64,000 nt of DNA from NCBI GenBank assembly GCA_028284665.1, contig JANQRG010000022.1:1-64000 (forward strand). The letters are read 5' to 3'. The notes under the pieces were generated by a model. It did not search any database. It saw only the letters and a program-made list of their open reading frames with translations, and was not told the DNA's origin. Within the stretch, counting starts at the first letter, position 1, and every line of letters begins with the position of its first letter. This DNA comes from Croceivirga sp. GTDB taxonomy: Bacteria > Bacteroidota > Bacteroidia > Flavobacteriales > Flavobacteriaceae. Shown in pieces: positions 7,983 to 17,855 of this stretch. The position numbers and the translations under genes are program-made.

Positions 7983-10373
7983 ATGATAAAGAGCTATGTA
8001 AAAATCGCTTGGCGGAACCTAAAAACAAACCGGTTGTTTTCGCTGATCAATATCATCGGTCTTTCCATAGGATTGACCATAACAATTGTATTGTTTCTGT
8101 TTATTTCAAACGAACTGAGTTTCAATACCATGTATCCCAAAAAAGACCGGATCTATAGGGTATTAACAGAAACGGACAACCAGTTTGACAACGAAATCTG
8201 GGCAACCTCACCACCCATTATGGCCTCTGCCCTAAGGGAGGAAATCACCAATGTTGAAACAGCGGCAAGGATATACAAGCACAATTTTGGCAATACCGCC
8301 GCTATTCGGGCAAACAACCAGAATTACACGGAAGATATGTTCTTTTGGGTGGACCAGGAACTACTGACCATTTTTGATATTCCATTGGTCAAGGGAAAAG
8401 CTGCGGATGTACTTAGTAGACCCAACACTGTAATTCTTTCTGAATCGGCGGCTCAAAAGTACTTTAACGGAGCAGATCCCATAGGTAACACCCTTCTTGT
8501 AGACAATCGCCAACAACTTGAAGTCACAGGTGTGTATAAGGATTTTCCCAAGAATAGCACTTTAGATGCCCATATTATGGCCTCCAGCAACGGTTCCTGG
8601 TTTTATGACAGAAAATCCTGGGGCAATTTAAGCTTTGAGACCTATTGTCTGTTAAAGCAAAACGCCACTATGGAAGCGACCCTAGCTCAGATGGATAAGA
8701 TGTTGGATACGAACGTTCCCAAGGAAGATCAGTGGTACGGTTTATCCCTACAGCCTCTAGAGCGCGTACACTTATATTCCGCTTCATATCAGAATTCCTA
8801 TGCTTCAAAAATTGGAGATATTGCCGAAGTTCAAAACCTCGGTTTTTTGGCTGTACTTATACTCCTAATTGCCTGTATGAACTATATGAACCTTACCACG
8901 GCAAGATCCCAAAAACGATCAAAGGAGGTAGGCATCAGCAAAACCCTGGGAGCGCTGTCCCAGTCCCTGGCCCTTCGGTTTTATGTGGAAACCGCATTGA
9001 TAACAGCTATGGCAATGGTATTGGGAATTCTATTGGCTATGCTATTATTGCCTGCCTTTAATGCCCTAACCAACCAACAATTGACCATACACCTACTTGC
9101 AAACACTACCTTTTTATGGGTTGTGTTGGGCATTTGGTTGGCAACCACTTTAATTTCAGGCCTATATCCTTCATTATACCTTTCAAAGTTTTTGCCCAGG
9201 GAGATCCTATCGCCATCATCAAAGCAAGATAAAGGTAACGTATGGCTTCGAAAGGGATTGGTTGTATTACAATTTACAGCTTCCGCCGCTTTAATTGTTG
9301 GGGTTTTGGTTATCTATCAACAAACCCAATACATACAAAATAAAAAGTTGGGGTTTTCCCCTGAAAACATCGTGGCAATTTCAACCCGGGGTTTACGGGG
9401 AAATGAAAACCAAAATGCGTTGATCCAAGAATTCAGAAAAAACGTCGATGTAAACGCTGTGGCTTTTGCCCAGGGATATCCCGGAATGGATGTTAGCGGT
9501 TATGTTTTACAAAAAAATGTGTCGGACGGGGAGCGCGGCTTGGGCATCCAAACCAACACCACCGATGCCGGCATCATCAATGTGCTGAAATTGGATCTTT
9601 TGGCCGGAAAGACCCTGCCCGGTCAAAAAAATCCAAACGACACCATCGTTGATGTTATCCTGAACGAAACGGCTATCGATTATTTGGGGTATTCCCCGGA
9701 AGAAGCCATCGGTAAGGATGTAAGCATCTTTAATCGCAAAACCAGTAGAATTACCGGTGTGGTCAAGGACTTCAATTTTGCTTCTTTGCACCAACCTATT
9801 GGGGCATACGCCTTTCACAACAACACCTATGAAGCAAAATCCTACATATTGGTCAGATTTAATTCGGGTAGTTTGACCAATACCTTGGAACAGTTAAAAA
9901 CGTCCTTTTTAAAAATAGCACCGAACCTTGACTTTAATTACTCTTTTTTAGATCAGAATTTAGAGCGATTGTATGCACGGGAGAAAAGGATTGCACGCGT
10001 AAGTGTTATGTTCAGTTTGTTGGCTATTAGCGTAGCCTGTCTGGGGCTATTTGGACTAACGGCCTTTATCGCTGAGCAGCGAAAAAAAGAAATTGGTGTG
10101 CGCAAGGTGTTGGGTGCCAGCGTAATGAACATCACACAAATGCTATCCAAGGATTTTTTAATGCTAGTACTTGTGGCCCTGACCATAGCTTTTCCTTTGG
10201 CTTTCTGGATTATGTCTAACTGGTTGGAGGGTTTTGCTTACAGAATTAACATCGGGTGGATGGTTTTTGTTTTCGCTGGAGCTATAGCATTGGTTATTGC
10301 CCTGTTTACCGTAAGTTTTCAGGCGGTAAGTGCTGCGATTGCCAATCCCGTGAAAAGCTTACGGACCGAGTAG
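7983..10373 (+). CDS. P5: double-FtsX ABC permease, 796 aa
   Basis: The frame is open back to 7713, inside P4, but the start at 7983 is chosen because it gives the family N-terminus MIKSYVKIAWRNLKTN and the TC-ATG start context. The first coupling motif is KEVGISKTLGA at 314: the usual Arg after Gly-Ile is Ser. The second is canonical (KEIGVRKVLGA at 702). The tail is NPVKSLRTE. P14 is the clear sister: it also lacks the first-motif Arg (GINK) and shares the PCD2 segment AQGxPGMxVS and DDFNFASLHxPIGAYAF-type residues. A 206-nt gap follows, the first large break in the array. Confidence 0.94.
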   Translation: MIKSYVKIAWRNLKTNRLFSLINIIGLSIGLTITIVLFLFISNELSFNTMYPKKDRIYRVLTETDNQFDNEIWATSPPIMASALREEITNVETAARIYKHNFGNTAAIRANNQNYTEDMFFWVDQELLTIFDIPLVKGKAADVLSRPNTVILSESAAQKYFNGADPIGNTLLVDNRQQLEVTGVYKDFPKNSTLDAHIMASSNGSWFYDRKSWGNLSFETYCLLKQNATMEATLAQMDKMLDTNVPKEDQWYGLSLQPLERVHLYSASYQNSYASKIGDIAEVQNLGFLAVLILLIACMNYMNLTTARSQKRSKEVGISKTLGALSQSLALRFYVETALITAMAMVLGILLAMLLLPAFNALTNQQLTIHLLANTTFLWVVLGIWLATTLISGLYPSLYLSKFLPREILSPSSKQDKGNVWLRKGLVVLQFTASAALIVGVLVIYQQTQYIQNKKLGFSPENIVAISTRGLRGNENQNALIQEFRKNVDVNAVAFAQGYPGMDVSGYVLQKNVSDGERGLGIQTNTTDAGIINVLKLDLLAGKTLPGQKNPNDTIVDVILNETAIDYLGYSPEEAIGKDVSIFNRKTSRITGVVKDFNFASLHQPIGAYAFHNNTYEAKSYILVRFNSGSLTNTLEQLKTSFLKIAPNLDFNYSFLDQNLERLYAREKRIARVSVMFSLLAISVACLGLFGLTAFIAEQRKKEIGVRKVLGASVMNITQMLSKDFLMLVLVALTIAFPLAFWIMSNWLEGFAYRINIGWMVFVFAGAIALVIALFTVSFQAVSAAIANPVKSLRTE

Positions 10374-10461
10374 GCTCGTTCTAACCACCTAAGACAGACT
10401 TCATTTCGTTGGTCAAGAGCTGCTTACTACGGCGAGTCCTTGTATAAATAATGGACGGCTT

Positions 10462-10545
10462 TGTCAAAAATTTTGACAAAATCGTATTCCATCTATTTGT
10501 AAAGTGCTGTTTTTTAACAATTTATATTGTGGCATGAATATCGAT
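10462..10545 (+). promoter_or_regulatory. Palindromic operator plus sigma-54-like promoter upstream of P6
   Basis: The palindrome TGTCAAAAATTTTGACA (10462-10478) has 8-nt arms around one central base. The element TGGCATGAATATCGAT lies at 10530-10545. The same pair occurs upstream of the fossil P15 with an identical distance of 61 nt from palindrome centre to the GG. TGGCAtG matches the -24 box of sigma-54 promoters (TGGCACG-N4-TTGCW); the -12 box fits poorly (TCGAT). A palindrome about 85 nt upstream of the predicted start is where an enhancer-binding activator would sit. The conservation is seen; the sigma-54 reading is inferred. Confidence 0.5.
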
Positions 10546-10579
10546 TTACCCAATTACCATCAATTCAAAAACGGCTATC

Positions 10580-12970
10580 ATGTTTAAAAACTATCTAAAA
10601 ATTGCCTGGAGATCACTTCTCAGCCAAAAAGGGCATTCTCTTTTAAATATCCTGGGGCTAACGATTGGAATGGCAGCCGCCCTGCTGATAGGCCTTTGGG
10701 TGTATGGAGAGCTCTCTTTTAATACAAAATTCAAAAACTACGACTCCATTGTACAAGTAATGCAAGACCAGACATTTGGAGACGAGGTCAGTACCGCAGT
10801 GTTTCAACCTATGCAATTGGCTCCTGCACTCCGAGATAGTTATGGAGATTATTTTGAACATGTGGTCACCGCTTCATTTATTGGTGATGAACAATTATCA
10901 GTTGCCAATCATAAGGTATCCCTGTCAGGAAATTATATGGAACCTGGAATTGCAGATATGTTATCGCTACAAATGATCAAAGGTACCCGAGATGCACTGC
11001 AAAACCCGACTTCAATGCTTATATCGGCCTCTACGGCAGCAACTCTTTTCGGAGAGGCCGACCCTATGGGTCAAATTGTAAAAATAGGCACCAGCATGGA
11101 GGCAGAAGTGGCTGGAATATATGAAGATTTGCCTCAAAACAGCACCTTTTCGAATCTCGGTTTTATAGTGCCCTGGCAACTACTTAGTACTACTGCAAAT
11201 TTCGAGGAACGCCTTGAATGGGGAAATAATTGGTTTCAAGTTTATGCGCAAATGAAGGAAGGAGCAGATTGGGCACATGTCTCCGAACTGATCAAAGATG
11301 TAAAGTATAACAATATTAAAGACGGCCCCAACACAGTTACAAACAAACCCGCGATACATCTCCATCCTATGCGCAAATGGCACCTGTTCTCCAAATTTGA
11401 AAATGGTATCAATACCGGGGGAGCCATTGAGCGTGTATGGCTATTTGGGATAATAGGCATATTTATTTTGTTGCTGGCCTGTATCAACTTTATGAACCTG
11501 ACCACAGCTAAATCGGTAAAAAGAGCGAAAGAAGTAGGGATACGAAAAACCATAGGCTCCATAAAAAATCAGTTGATTACACAATTTTTGTTCGAATCCT
11601 TTTTGGCTGTTACTTTCGCTTTCATCACCGCTTTTGTTTTAGTAGTACTCGTAAAACCCTATTTCAATGCCCTTACAGGTAAAACGATGGGTATTCCTTG
11701 GGATAGTACTCCCTTCTGGGTGGTCTCACTATTCTTTATTTTATTAACCGCTATTGTTTCGGGCAGTTATCCTGCATTTTATCTTTCCTCTTATCAGCCA
11801 GTCAAGGTACTAAAAGGCTCTTTTCATGGGGGTAAAGGTGCAGCTCGACTACGAAAAGTCCTGGTAGTTTTTCAGTTTGCCATTTCAGTATTGCTCATCA
11901 TAGGAACCATAACTATTTTCAGACAGCTGGAGCATGTAAAAAACAGGCCCGTAGGCTACGATCGGGAACAATTACTGTATGTTCCTATCAACACTCCGGA
12001 AATCATTGCCCGTTTTGATACGTTGCGAGATGAGTTATTGCGTTCAGGTGACATTAAAGAAGTTGCCGCCTCTGACGTACTGATCACGGGAACATTTACA
12101 ACAAACAGCGGTTTTAGCTGGAAAGGAAAAGATCCCAACATGAGCGAGGAATTCAACACCTTAAGGGCGACCTATGGTTACGGGGAAATGGTAGATTGGG
12201 AACTAAAGGAGGGGCGTAACTTTTCTCGTGAGTTTAAGAGTGATTCCCTCGCCTTTATTGTCAATGAAACTGCAGTAGATTATATGGGCCTAGAAAATCC
12301 CGTGGGAGAAATGATACAATGGGGCACTATGGGAAGCTTCAAAATTGTAGGTGTCATAAAAGACATGGTCACACAATCACCCTATGACCAGGTGCGCCCT
12401 ATGATATTTGTACTCCATTATGGCGGGTTCCTAAACTTTGTGAACATCAAAATACGCAAAGGCGGAAACACCAGGGAAGCACTGACCCATATAGAATCTA
12501 TTTTCAATAAATACGACTCCGAAAGTCTATTCACCTACACCTTCTTGGATGAGGAATATGAAAGGAATTTTATCAACGAAGAACGAACTGGAAAGCTCGC
12601 CAGCTTTTTTGCGTTCTTAGCTATTTTCATAAGCTGTCTTGGCATTTTTGGCCTTGCATCCTATGTGGCCGAACAACGAACCAAAGAAATAGGGGTGCGA
12701 AAGGTGTTGGGGGCATCTGTGTATAGCCTTTGGCACTTACTTTCCAAAGACTTTGTACTGTTGGTGCTCATTTCGTGTATTGTTGCCATTCCGTTAGGAT
12801 ACTATTTTATGCAGGGATGGATTGAAAATTATGCGTATCGGACAGAAGTAAGTTGGTGGATTTTTGCGGTTGCCGTATTGATTGTATTACTCATCACCTT
12901 ATTAACCGTTAGCCTACAGGCCCTTAGAGCAGCGGTGGTCAATCCCGTAAAGAGCTTGAGGACAGAATAA
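10580..12970 (+). CDS. P6: double-FtsX ABC permease, 796 aa
   Basis: First gene after the regulatory gap, so probably the head of a separate transcript. It starts MFKNYLKIAWRSLLSQ. Coupling motifs are KEVGIRKTIGS at 317 and KEIGVRKVLGA at 702; the tail is NPVKSLRTE. PCD1 has IGLWVYGELSFN and a later VTASFIGDEQ, and the TM2 entry has FENGINTGGAIERVWLFGIIG; these relate it to P4 and P16, but it lacks their acidic PCD2 loop (here IQWGTMGSFKIVGVIKDM). The start region (GGCTATC-ATG-TTTAAAAAC) is nearly the same as that of the fossil P15, which has the same upstream element. Confidence 0.94.
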   Translation: MFKNYLKIAWRSLLSQKGHSLLNILGLTIGMAAALLIGLWVYGELSFNTKFKNYDSIVQVMQDQTFGDEVSTAVFQPMQLAPALRDSYGDYFEHVVTASFIGDEQLSVANHKVSLSGNYMEPGIADMLSLQMIKGTRDALQNPTSMLISASTAATLFGEADPMGQIVKIGTSMEAEVAGIYEDLPQNSTFSNLGFIVPWQLLSTTANFEERLEWGNNWFQVYAQMKEGADWAHVSELIKDVKYNNIKDGPNTVTNKPAIHLHPMRKWHLFSKFENGINTGGAIERVWLFGIIGIFILLLACINFMNLTTAKSVKRAKEVGIRKTIGSIKNQLITQFLFESFLAVTFAFITAFVLVVLVKPYFNALTGKTMGIPWDSTPFWVVSLFFILLTAIVSGSYPAFYLSSYQPVKVLKGSFHGGKGAARLRKVLVVFQFAISVLLIIGTITIFRQLEHVKNRPVGYDREQLLYVPINTPEIIARFDTLRDELLRSGDIKEVAASDVLITGTFTTNSGFSWKGKDPNMSEEFNTLRATYGYGEMVDWELKEGRNFSREFKSDSLAFIVNETAVDYMGLENPVGEMIQWGTMGSFKIVGVIKDMVTQSPYDQVRPMIFVLHYGGFLNFVNIKIRKGGNTREALTHIESIFNKYDSESLFTYTFLDEEYERNFINEERTGKLASFFAFLAIFISCLGIFGLASYVAEQRTKEIGVRKVLGASVYSLWHLLSKDFVLLVLISCIVAIPLGYYFMQGWIENYAYRTEVSWWIFAVAVLIVLLITLLTVSLQALRAAVVNPVKSLRTE

Positions 12971-12995
12971 AACAACACATCAAAAAACCAGAGTC

Positions 12996-15386
12996 ATGCT
13001 AAAGAACAACTTAAAGATTGCCTGGCGCAACTTATGGAAACGAAAAGTCTTTACAGCGATTAACGTTTTAGGCCTCTCTATTGGTTTTGGTAGTGCCATC
13101 TTGATCTTTCTTTTCTTAAACTACCATCTTTCTTTTGATAATTTTCACCCTAACCAGGATCGCATCTACAGAATGGCTACGGAAGAACATATGGATGGCA
13201 TTGGCTATACGGCCAGTGTCCCTCCCGCTTTTGCCAAAGTATTTCGTGAAGATTACGCCTATGCTGAAAAAGTCGCCAAAATTGCAGATAGGGAAGGTTT
13301 GGTTATCGATGTTGAACGGGATGGGAACATCAATAAATACAAAAGAGATATCCGATTTGCCGAAGAGGATTTTTTCAAAATCTTCAATTTTCCCTTGGTT
13401 GACGGTAGCAATGCCATTTCCCTTTCGGCGCCTAACACAGCGGTAATCACAGAAAGTGAAGCGCTTGAGCTATTTGGGAGTTCTGATGTTGTTGGCAAAA
13501 CCTTTGTTTTGGAAAATGAAGAAACCATAGAAATAACAGGAGTGCTGAAAGACATTCCCAGTGCCTCTTTCCTGGAAGGCGATATCTTTATTGCCTTTGA
13601 CAATCTTGAAGCGTATTCTTCATTTGCCCATGGTGAAAATTGGGGGGGTATTACTACCAATTTACAGTGTTATGCCCTCTTGAAACCCAATCAAGATATT
13701 GCTACTATTGAAACCGCACTGGTCGAGCTTCCTAAAAAACATCGGCCAACTAGTAAAAACCTACATATTTATAAGCTGCAGCCCTTATCAGAGATTCACC
13801 TGAATTCAGATTATGGTGGCTTAAACCCTGTCTTTTTAATCATATTTGGAATAATAGGTCTGTTTTTGATCGTCATAGCCTGTATCAACTTTATAAACAT
13901 CTCTACGGCACAGGCTTTTTATCGGTCTAAAGAAATTGGTGTTCGCAAAGTCCTGGGCAGTTTTAAAAAACAGCTCTTTTGGCAATTTTTAAGCGAGACC
14001 TTTCTCATCAGCCTGTTTGCCGTTGTCTTAGGTGGTATTATTTCCATACTCTTTCTACCGGCTTTTAACGCTCTCTTCGAAATACAATTGACCCTAGAAA
14101 GCCTTTTAAGTTTCCAGTTTTTTGGTTTTTTGCTGGCATTGCTCATTGTGGTTTCCTTTTTGTCAGGAAGCTATCCTGGACTATTGCTGTCCAGAATAGT
14201 TCCCATTTTAGCACTAAAAGGAAAGCTCAATCACAATGATGCTGGCGGAGCTCGTACCAGAAAGGTATTGGTGGTGACGCAGTTTGTCATTTCCATCTCC
14301 CTTATTGTAGCCACCCTGGTCATTTCCAGGCAAATTAAATACGCTACTAAAACGGATCTGGGTTTTGATAAGGAGTCCATTGTAATGTTGGAAGTTCCTG
14401 AAAACCTGGATTTTGAACGGTTCTATAGCCTAAAAGAACGCTTGAAAAATGTGGTGGGTGTCCAAAAGGTTTCAGGTTGTCTGACTAGCCCTGGTGGTGC
14501 CAACAACTTCTGGGATACGTCCGTGAAATATAACAACAAGCCAGAACGCGAGGATTTCAGTATTTCGATAAAAGTGGGTGATGAAGATTATCTAAATGCT
14601 TTCAACATCTCCTTGGTTGCAGGTCGTAACTTCTTTAAAGCTGATTCTATTACCGAAATGCTGGTTAATGAAAAGTTTATAGAGAAAGTTGGCGGAGCTT
14701 CTGCTTCTCCAGAGGATGTATTAGGGAAAACACTTGCTGTGAACGGCGAACGTATTCAGGCTACCATTGTGGGGGTGGTGAAAGATTTTCACGATGGTAG
14801 TTTTACCGATGAAATAAAGCCCATTTTCATCGCACCAAGGGTACAATGGTACAACGAAATAGGGATAAAGATCAACCATTTAAACACCAAAGTTACCCTG
14901 GAAGAAATGGAGAAAGAGTGGTCGCAGACCTTTAGCAATCACATTTTTGATTATCGCTTTTTAGATGAGCGGGTAGCCGAACAATACGAAACAGAGCAAC
15001 GCTACTTGTCCTTATCTAAAGTCTTCTCCGGATTGGCGATTTTTATTGGGTGTATGGGACTATACGGACTCATTCTATTTTTTGTAAACCAACGCACAAA
15101 GGAAATTGGCATTCGCAAGGTGCTGGGCAGCAATATAGGGAATCTCCTTGCGTTGTTTTCGGCTGACTTTCTTAGGCTCGTCATAGTGGCAGGGGGTATT
15201 GCTACCCCCCTCACCTGGTATGTGATGGAACAATGGCTACAAGGTTATACCTATAGGACTGAGATACATTGGTGGCATTTTGCTATTGCTATTTTGGCAA
15301 TTATGTTCGTCACCCTCGTAACCATCAGTTATCAGACCATAAAGGCGGCATTGGCTAATCCCATAAAAAGTCTTAGAACGGAATAG
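12996..15386 (+). CDS. P7: double-FtsX ABC permease, 796 aa
   Basis: Starts MLKNNLKIAWRNLWKR, 25 nt after P6. Coupling motifs are KEIGVRKVLGS at 312 and KEIGIRKVLGS at 702, the two halves being unusually alike. The tail is NPIKSLRTE (Ile for Val). The helix before the first motif ends CINFINISTAQAF. TM6 differs from the array norm, reading CMGLYGLILFFVNQRTK where most copies have CLGLFGLxxFxAEQRTK. PCD2 carries LTSPGGANNFWDTS near residue 498. No close sister copy was recognised; P8 follows after 28 nt. Confidence 0.93.
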   Translation: MLKNNLKIAWRNLWKRKVFTAINVLGLSIGFGSAILIFLFLNYHLSFDNFHPNQDRIYRMATEEHMDGIGYTASVPPAFAKVFREDYAYAEKVAKIADREGLVIDVERDGNINKYKRDIRFAEEDFFKIFNFPLVDGSNAISLSAPNTAVITESEALELFGSSDVVGKTFVLENEETIEITGVLKDIPSASFLEGDIFIAFDNLEAYSSFAHGENWGGITTNLQCYALLKPNQDIATIETALVELPKKHRPTSKNLHIYKLQPLSEIHLNSDYGGLNPVFLIIFGIIGLFLIVIACINFINISTAQAFYRSKEIGVRKVLGSFKKQLFWQFLSETFLISLFAVVLGGIISILFLPAFNALFEIQLTLESLLSFQFFGFLLALLIVVSFLSGSYPGLLLSRIVPILALKGKLNHNDAGGARTRKVLVVTQFVISISLIVATLVISRQIKYATKTDLGFDKESIVMLEVPENLDFERFYSLKERLKNVVGVQKVSGCLTSPGGANNFWDTSVKYNNKPEREDFSISIKVGDEDYLNAFNISLVAGRNFFKADSITEMLVNEKFIEKVGGASASPEDVLGKTLAVNGERIQATIVGVVKDFHDGSFTDEIKPIFIAPRVQWYNEIGIKINHLNTKVTLEEMEKEWSQTFSNHIFDYRFLDERVAEQYETEQRYLSLSKVFSGLAIFIGCMGLYGLILFFVNQRTKEIGIRKVLGSNIGNLLALFSADFLRLVIVAGGIATPLTWYVMEQWLQGYTYRTEIHWWHFAIAILAIMFVTLVTISYQTIKAALANPIKSLRTE

Positions 15387-15414
15387 TGATGTAAAGAATC
15401 ATAAACAAACCGCT

Positions 15415-17838
15415 ATGTTAAAAAATCATCTAAAAACCATTTTACGCCGTGCGACAAGGGATCGTATGAATACCGTGATCAACCTTTTTGGCCTTTCGGT
15501 AGCCATAGCCTGCTGTATAGTAATCTTCTTGTTTGTAAATAATGAATTGCGGTATGATTTGTTTCATTCCGATGCTGATAACATCTATAGGATCACAACC
15601 CATGAAATGTCCGAAGATGGTATTAAACGCGATTTTGCAAATTCATTCATGGCCTATGCCCCGCTTCTGGAATCGAAACTTTCTTTTCCCAACGAAACCG
15701 TTCGCATGTTACCACAAAGTGTAAGCATCGGTAATCCCGAAAACACTTCAGTCTTCCAGGAGTCTCGCTTTTTTTACGTAGACCCTAACTTTTTCGATGT
15801 GTTCACCTTTCCGCTTGTTCTAGGGGATAAGGCTACGGCGTTAGAAGCACCAAACAACATTTTAATTACCGAGGCTACAGCCCAAAAATATTTTGGGGAT
15901 GAACCTGTTCTGGGTAAAACGCTGCAGGTAGAAGAAACCCATGTATTTAATGTGGTTGGAGTAATTGCGGACCTCCCGGAGCAATCCAGTTTGGAGTTTG
16001 ATTTTATCGTCCCGATGAAAGCCGCAGAAACTATCATTGGGTCCTGGATAGCAGATTTAAGTAATACCTGGTATTATCCTCCTGTTTACAGCTTCATAAA
16101 GTTTAGCGCAAAGGTCAAATCCCAGGATATTGTGCAAAACATCAAAGCCCTGGAACCAGATATCCTTCCGGAAAATGTGGCCCGGACCCGATCACATTCA
16201 ATTCAGAACCTTAAGGAAATTCATTTTTCAGATTTGGAAAATCAGCTTCATCCCACTATCAAAAAAAGTGTGCTTTACCTGTTTGTTGGGGTAGGTATTG
16301 TAATTCTATTAATTGCAGCGTTCAACTTTATCAATTTATTCCTTGCAAAAATAGTTTTGCACCTTAAAACAGTTGGAATTCAAAAAGTATTAGGAGCACA
16401 AAATAGCAATATTTGGAGGCAAACACTCCTGGAAAGCCTCGCTTTTCTATTTATATCCCTATTAATTGCCGTTGGCTGGAGTGCGCTATTTCTTCCGGCA
16501 TTCAATGCGATTATGGGCACACAACTTGAGCTTATCCCTGTTTTGACCAATGGCCTGATCTTATACATCATCGCTTTATTACTTTTAATTAGTCTTCTGA
16601 TTTCTGCTATTCCCTTGTTGGTGATTTCCAAGTTCAAACCCATTGCCTTTTTAAAAGGGAAAGGGGAATCCATTTTCAGGGGCAAAAAAACATCCTCCGT
16701 CCAATCTTCATTACTGGTCTTTCAATTCGTTATTGCCGTCATCCTTATCATTTCAACGGTAATCATGCAATCCCAATTGCAATACATTAAAAACAAGAAC
16801 CTGGGAATACAGCAGAATCAAATACTTGTGATTCCTGTTCGCGACGATGCTATTCAAAACAGCTTTGCTACAGTTAAGGACAAGGTCCTTGCAATAAATG
16901 GTGTAAACGCAATTTCAGCAATTTCAAATTTTCCTTGGGAGAAGGGCTTTTATGATTTCAATACCACTGTAAAACACAAAGGCGAAGTGATTCGATCTAA
17001 TGCAAATACGTTGATGGTAGATGAGAGCATAATCCCCACCTTGGATATGACCGTGGTAAAGGGAAGAGGTTTTTCCACAGAACATGGAACAGATTCCACG
17101 ATGGCTTTCGTTATGAATGAAACTGCAGCGGCTAAATTTGGGATTGAAGACATCGAAAATGTGGAAATTACGATGCTTGGTATTTCTTCCTCTGGTCAAA
17201 AGAAGGGCAATCTAATTGGTGTTGTTAAGGATTTTCATATTCAATCCTTACATGAAGAAATTCAGCCGTTAATCCTCACTATTTCTCCCGAAACCTATTT
17301 TACTGACAATATTTTGGTACAGCTTTCCGGGACTAATATTACCGAAACATTGGTACAGATTGAGAAGGAAATCAAGGCATTTGCTCCAAACAGGCCTTTT
17401 GAATTCTTTTTTTTAGACGAAGCGTTTGAAAGGTTGTATCTAAGAGAATCCCTGATCGGTTCTTTGTTTAAGTATTTCTCTACTATTGCTATTCTAATCG
17501 CCTGTTTGGGTCTACTCGCCATAACCACTCTTACCACGGCACAACGTCTCAAGGAAATCGGTATTCGTAAAGTGCTGGGTTCCTCAACACAGGGAATAGT
17601 GCGTTTGTTGACCTCTGGTTTTCTCAAACTGGTTTTGGTTGCAATCGCAATTGCTACGCCCATTGGATGGTGGATGATGAACAAATGGCTGGAAGACTTT
17701 GCCTATAAGACCACTATTCATTGGTGGGTGTTTGCATCTGCTGGAAGCACCGCTTTACTAATTGCCATGATAACTGTGGGCTGGCAGAGCTTTAAGGCAG
17801 CCTCAACCAATCCTGTTGAAGTCCTGAGAAGTGAATAA
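15415..17838 (+). CDS. P8: divergent double-FtsX ABC permease, 807 aa
   Basis: Starts MLKNHLKTILRRATRD, with GCT instead of TC before the ATG. The first coupling motif is degenerate: KTVGIQKVLGA at 318, with the conserved Glu replaced by Thr and the Arg by Gln, and the preceding helix reads AFNFINLFLA rather than CINFMNLSTA. The second motif is intact (KEIGIRKVLGS at 713). The tail is NPVEVLRSE, which resembles the mid-protein ending xPVxVLKG more than the usual NPVKSLRTE. If the first motif docks the ATPase, this half may couple weakly. There is no sign of frame damage, so it is read as a functional but diverged copy. Confidence 0.92.
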   Translation: MLKNHLKTILRRATRDRMNTVINLFGLSVAIACCIVIFLFVNNELRYDLFHSDADNIYRITTHEMSEDGIKRDFANSFMAYAPLLESKLSFPNETVRMLPQSVSIGNPENTSVFQESRFFYVDPNFFDVFTFPLVLGDKATALEAPNNILITEATAQKYFGDEPVLGKTLQVEETHVFNVVGVIADLPEQSSLEFDFIVPMKAAETIIGSWIADLSNTWYYPPVYSFIKFSAKVKSQDIVQNIKALEPDILPENVARTRSHSIQNLKEIHFSDLENQLHPTIKKSVLYLFVGVGIVILLIAAFNFINLFLAKIVLHLKTVGIQKVLGAQNSNIWRQTLLESLAFLFISLLIAVGWSALFLPAFNAIMGTQLELIPVLTNGLILYIIALLLLISLLISAIPLLVISKFKPIAFLKGKGESIFRGKKTSSVQSSLLVFQFVIAVILIISTVIMQSQLQYIKNKNLGIQQNQILVIPVRDDAIQNSFATVKDKVLAINGVNAISAISNFPWEKGFYDFNTTVKHKGEVIRSNANTLMVDESIIPTLDMTVVKGRGFSTEHGTDSTMAFVMNETAAAKFGIEDIENVEITMLGISSSGQKKGNLIGVVKDFHIQSLHEEIQPLILTISPETYFTDNILVQLSGTNITETLVQIEKEIKAFAPNRPFEFFFLDEAFERLYLRESLIGSLFKYFSTIAILIACLGLLAITTLTTAQRLKEIGIRKVLGSSTQGIVRLLTSGFLKLVLVAIAIATPIGWWMMNKWLEDFAYKTTIHWWVFASAGSTALLIAMITVGWQSFKAASTNPVEVLRSE

Positions 17839-17855
17839 TCAAAAAACAAATCTTC

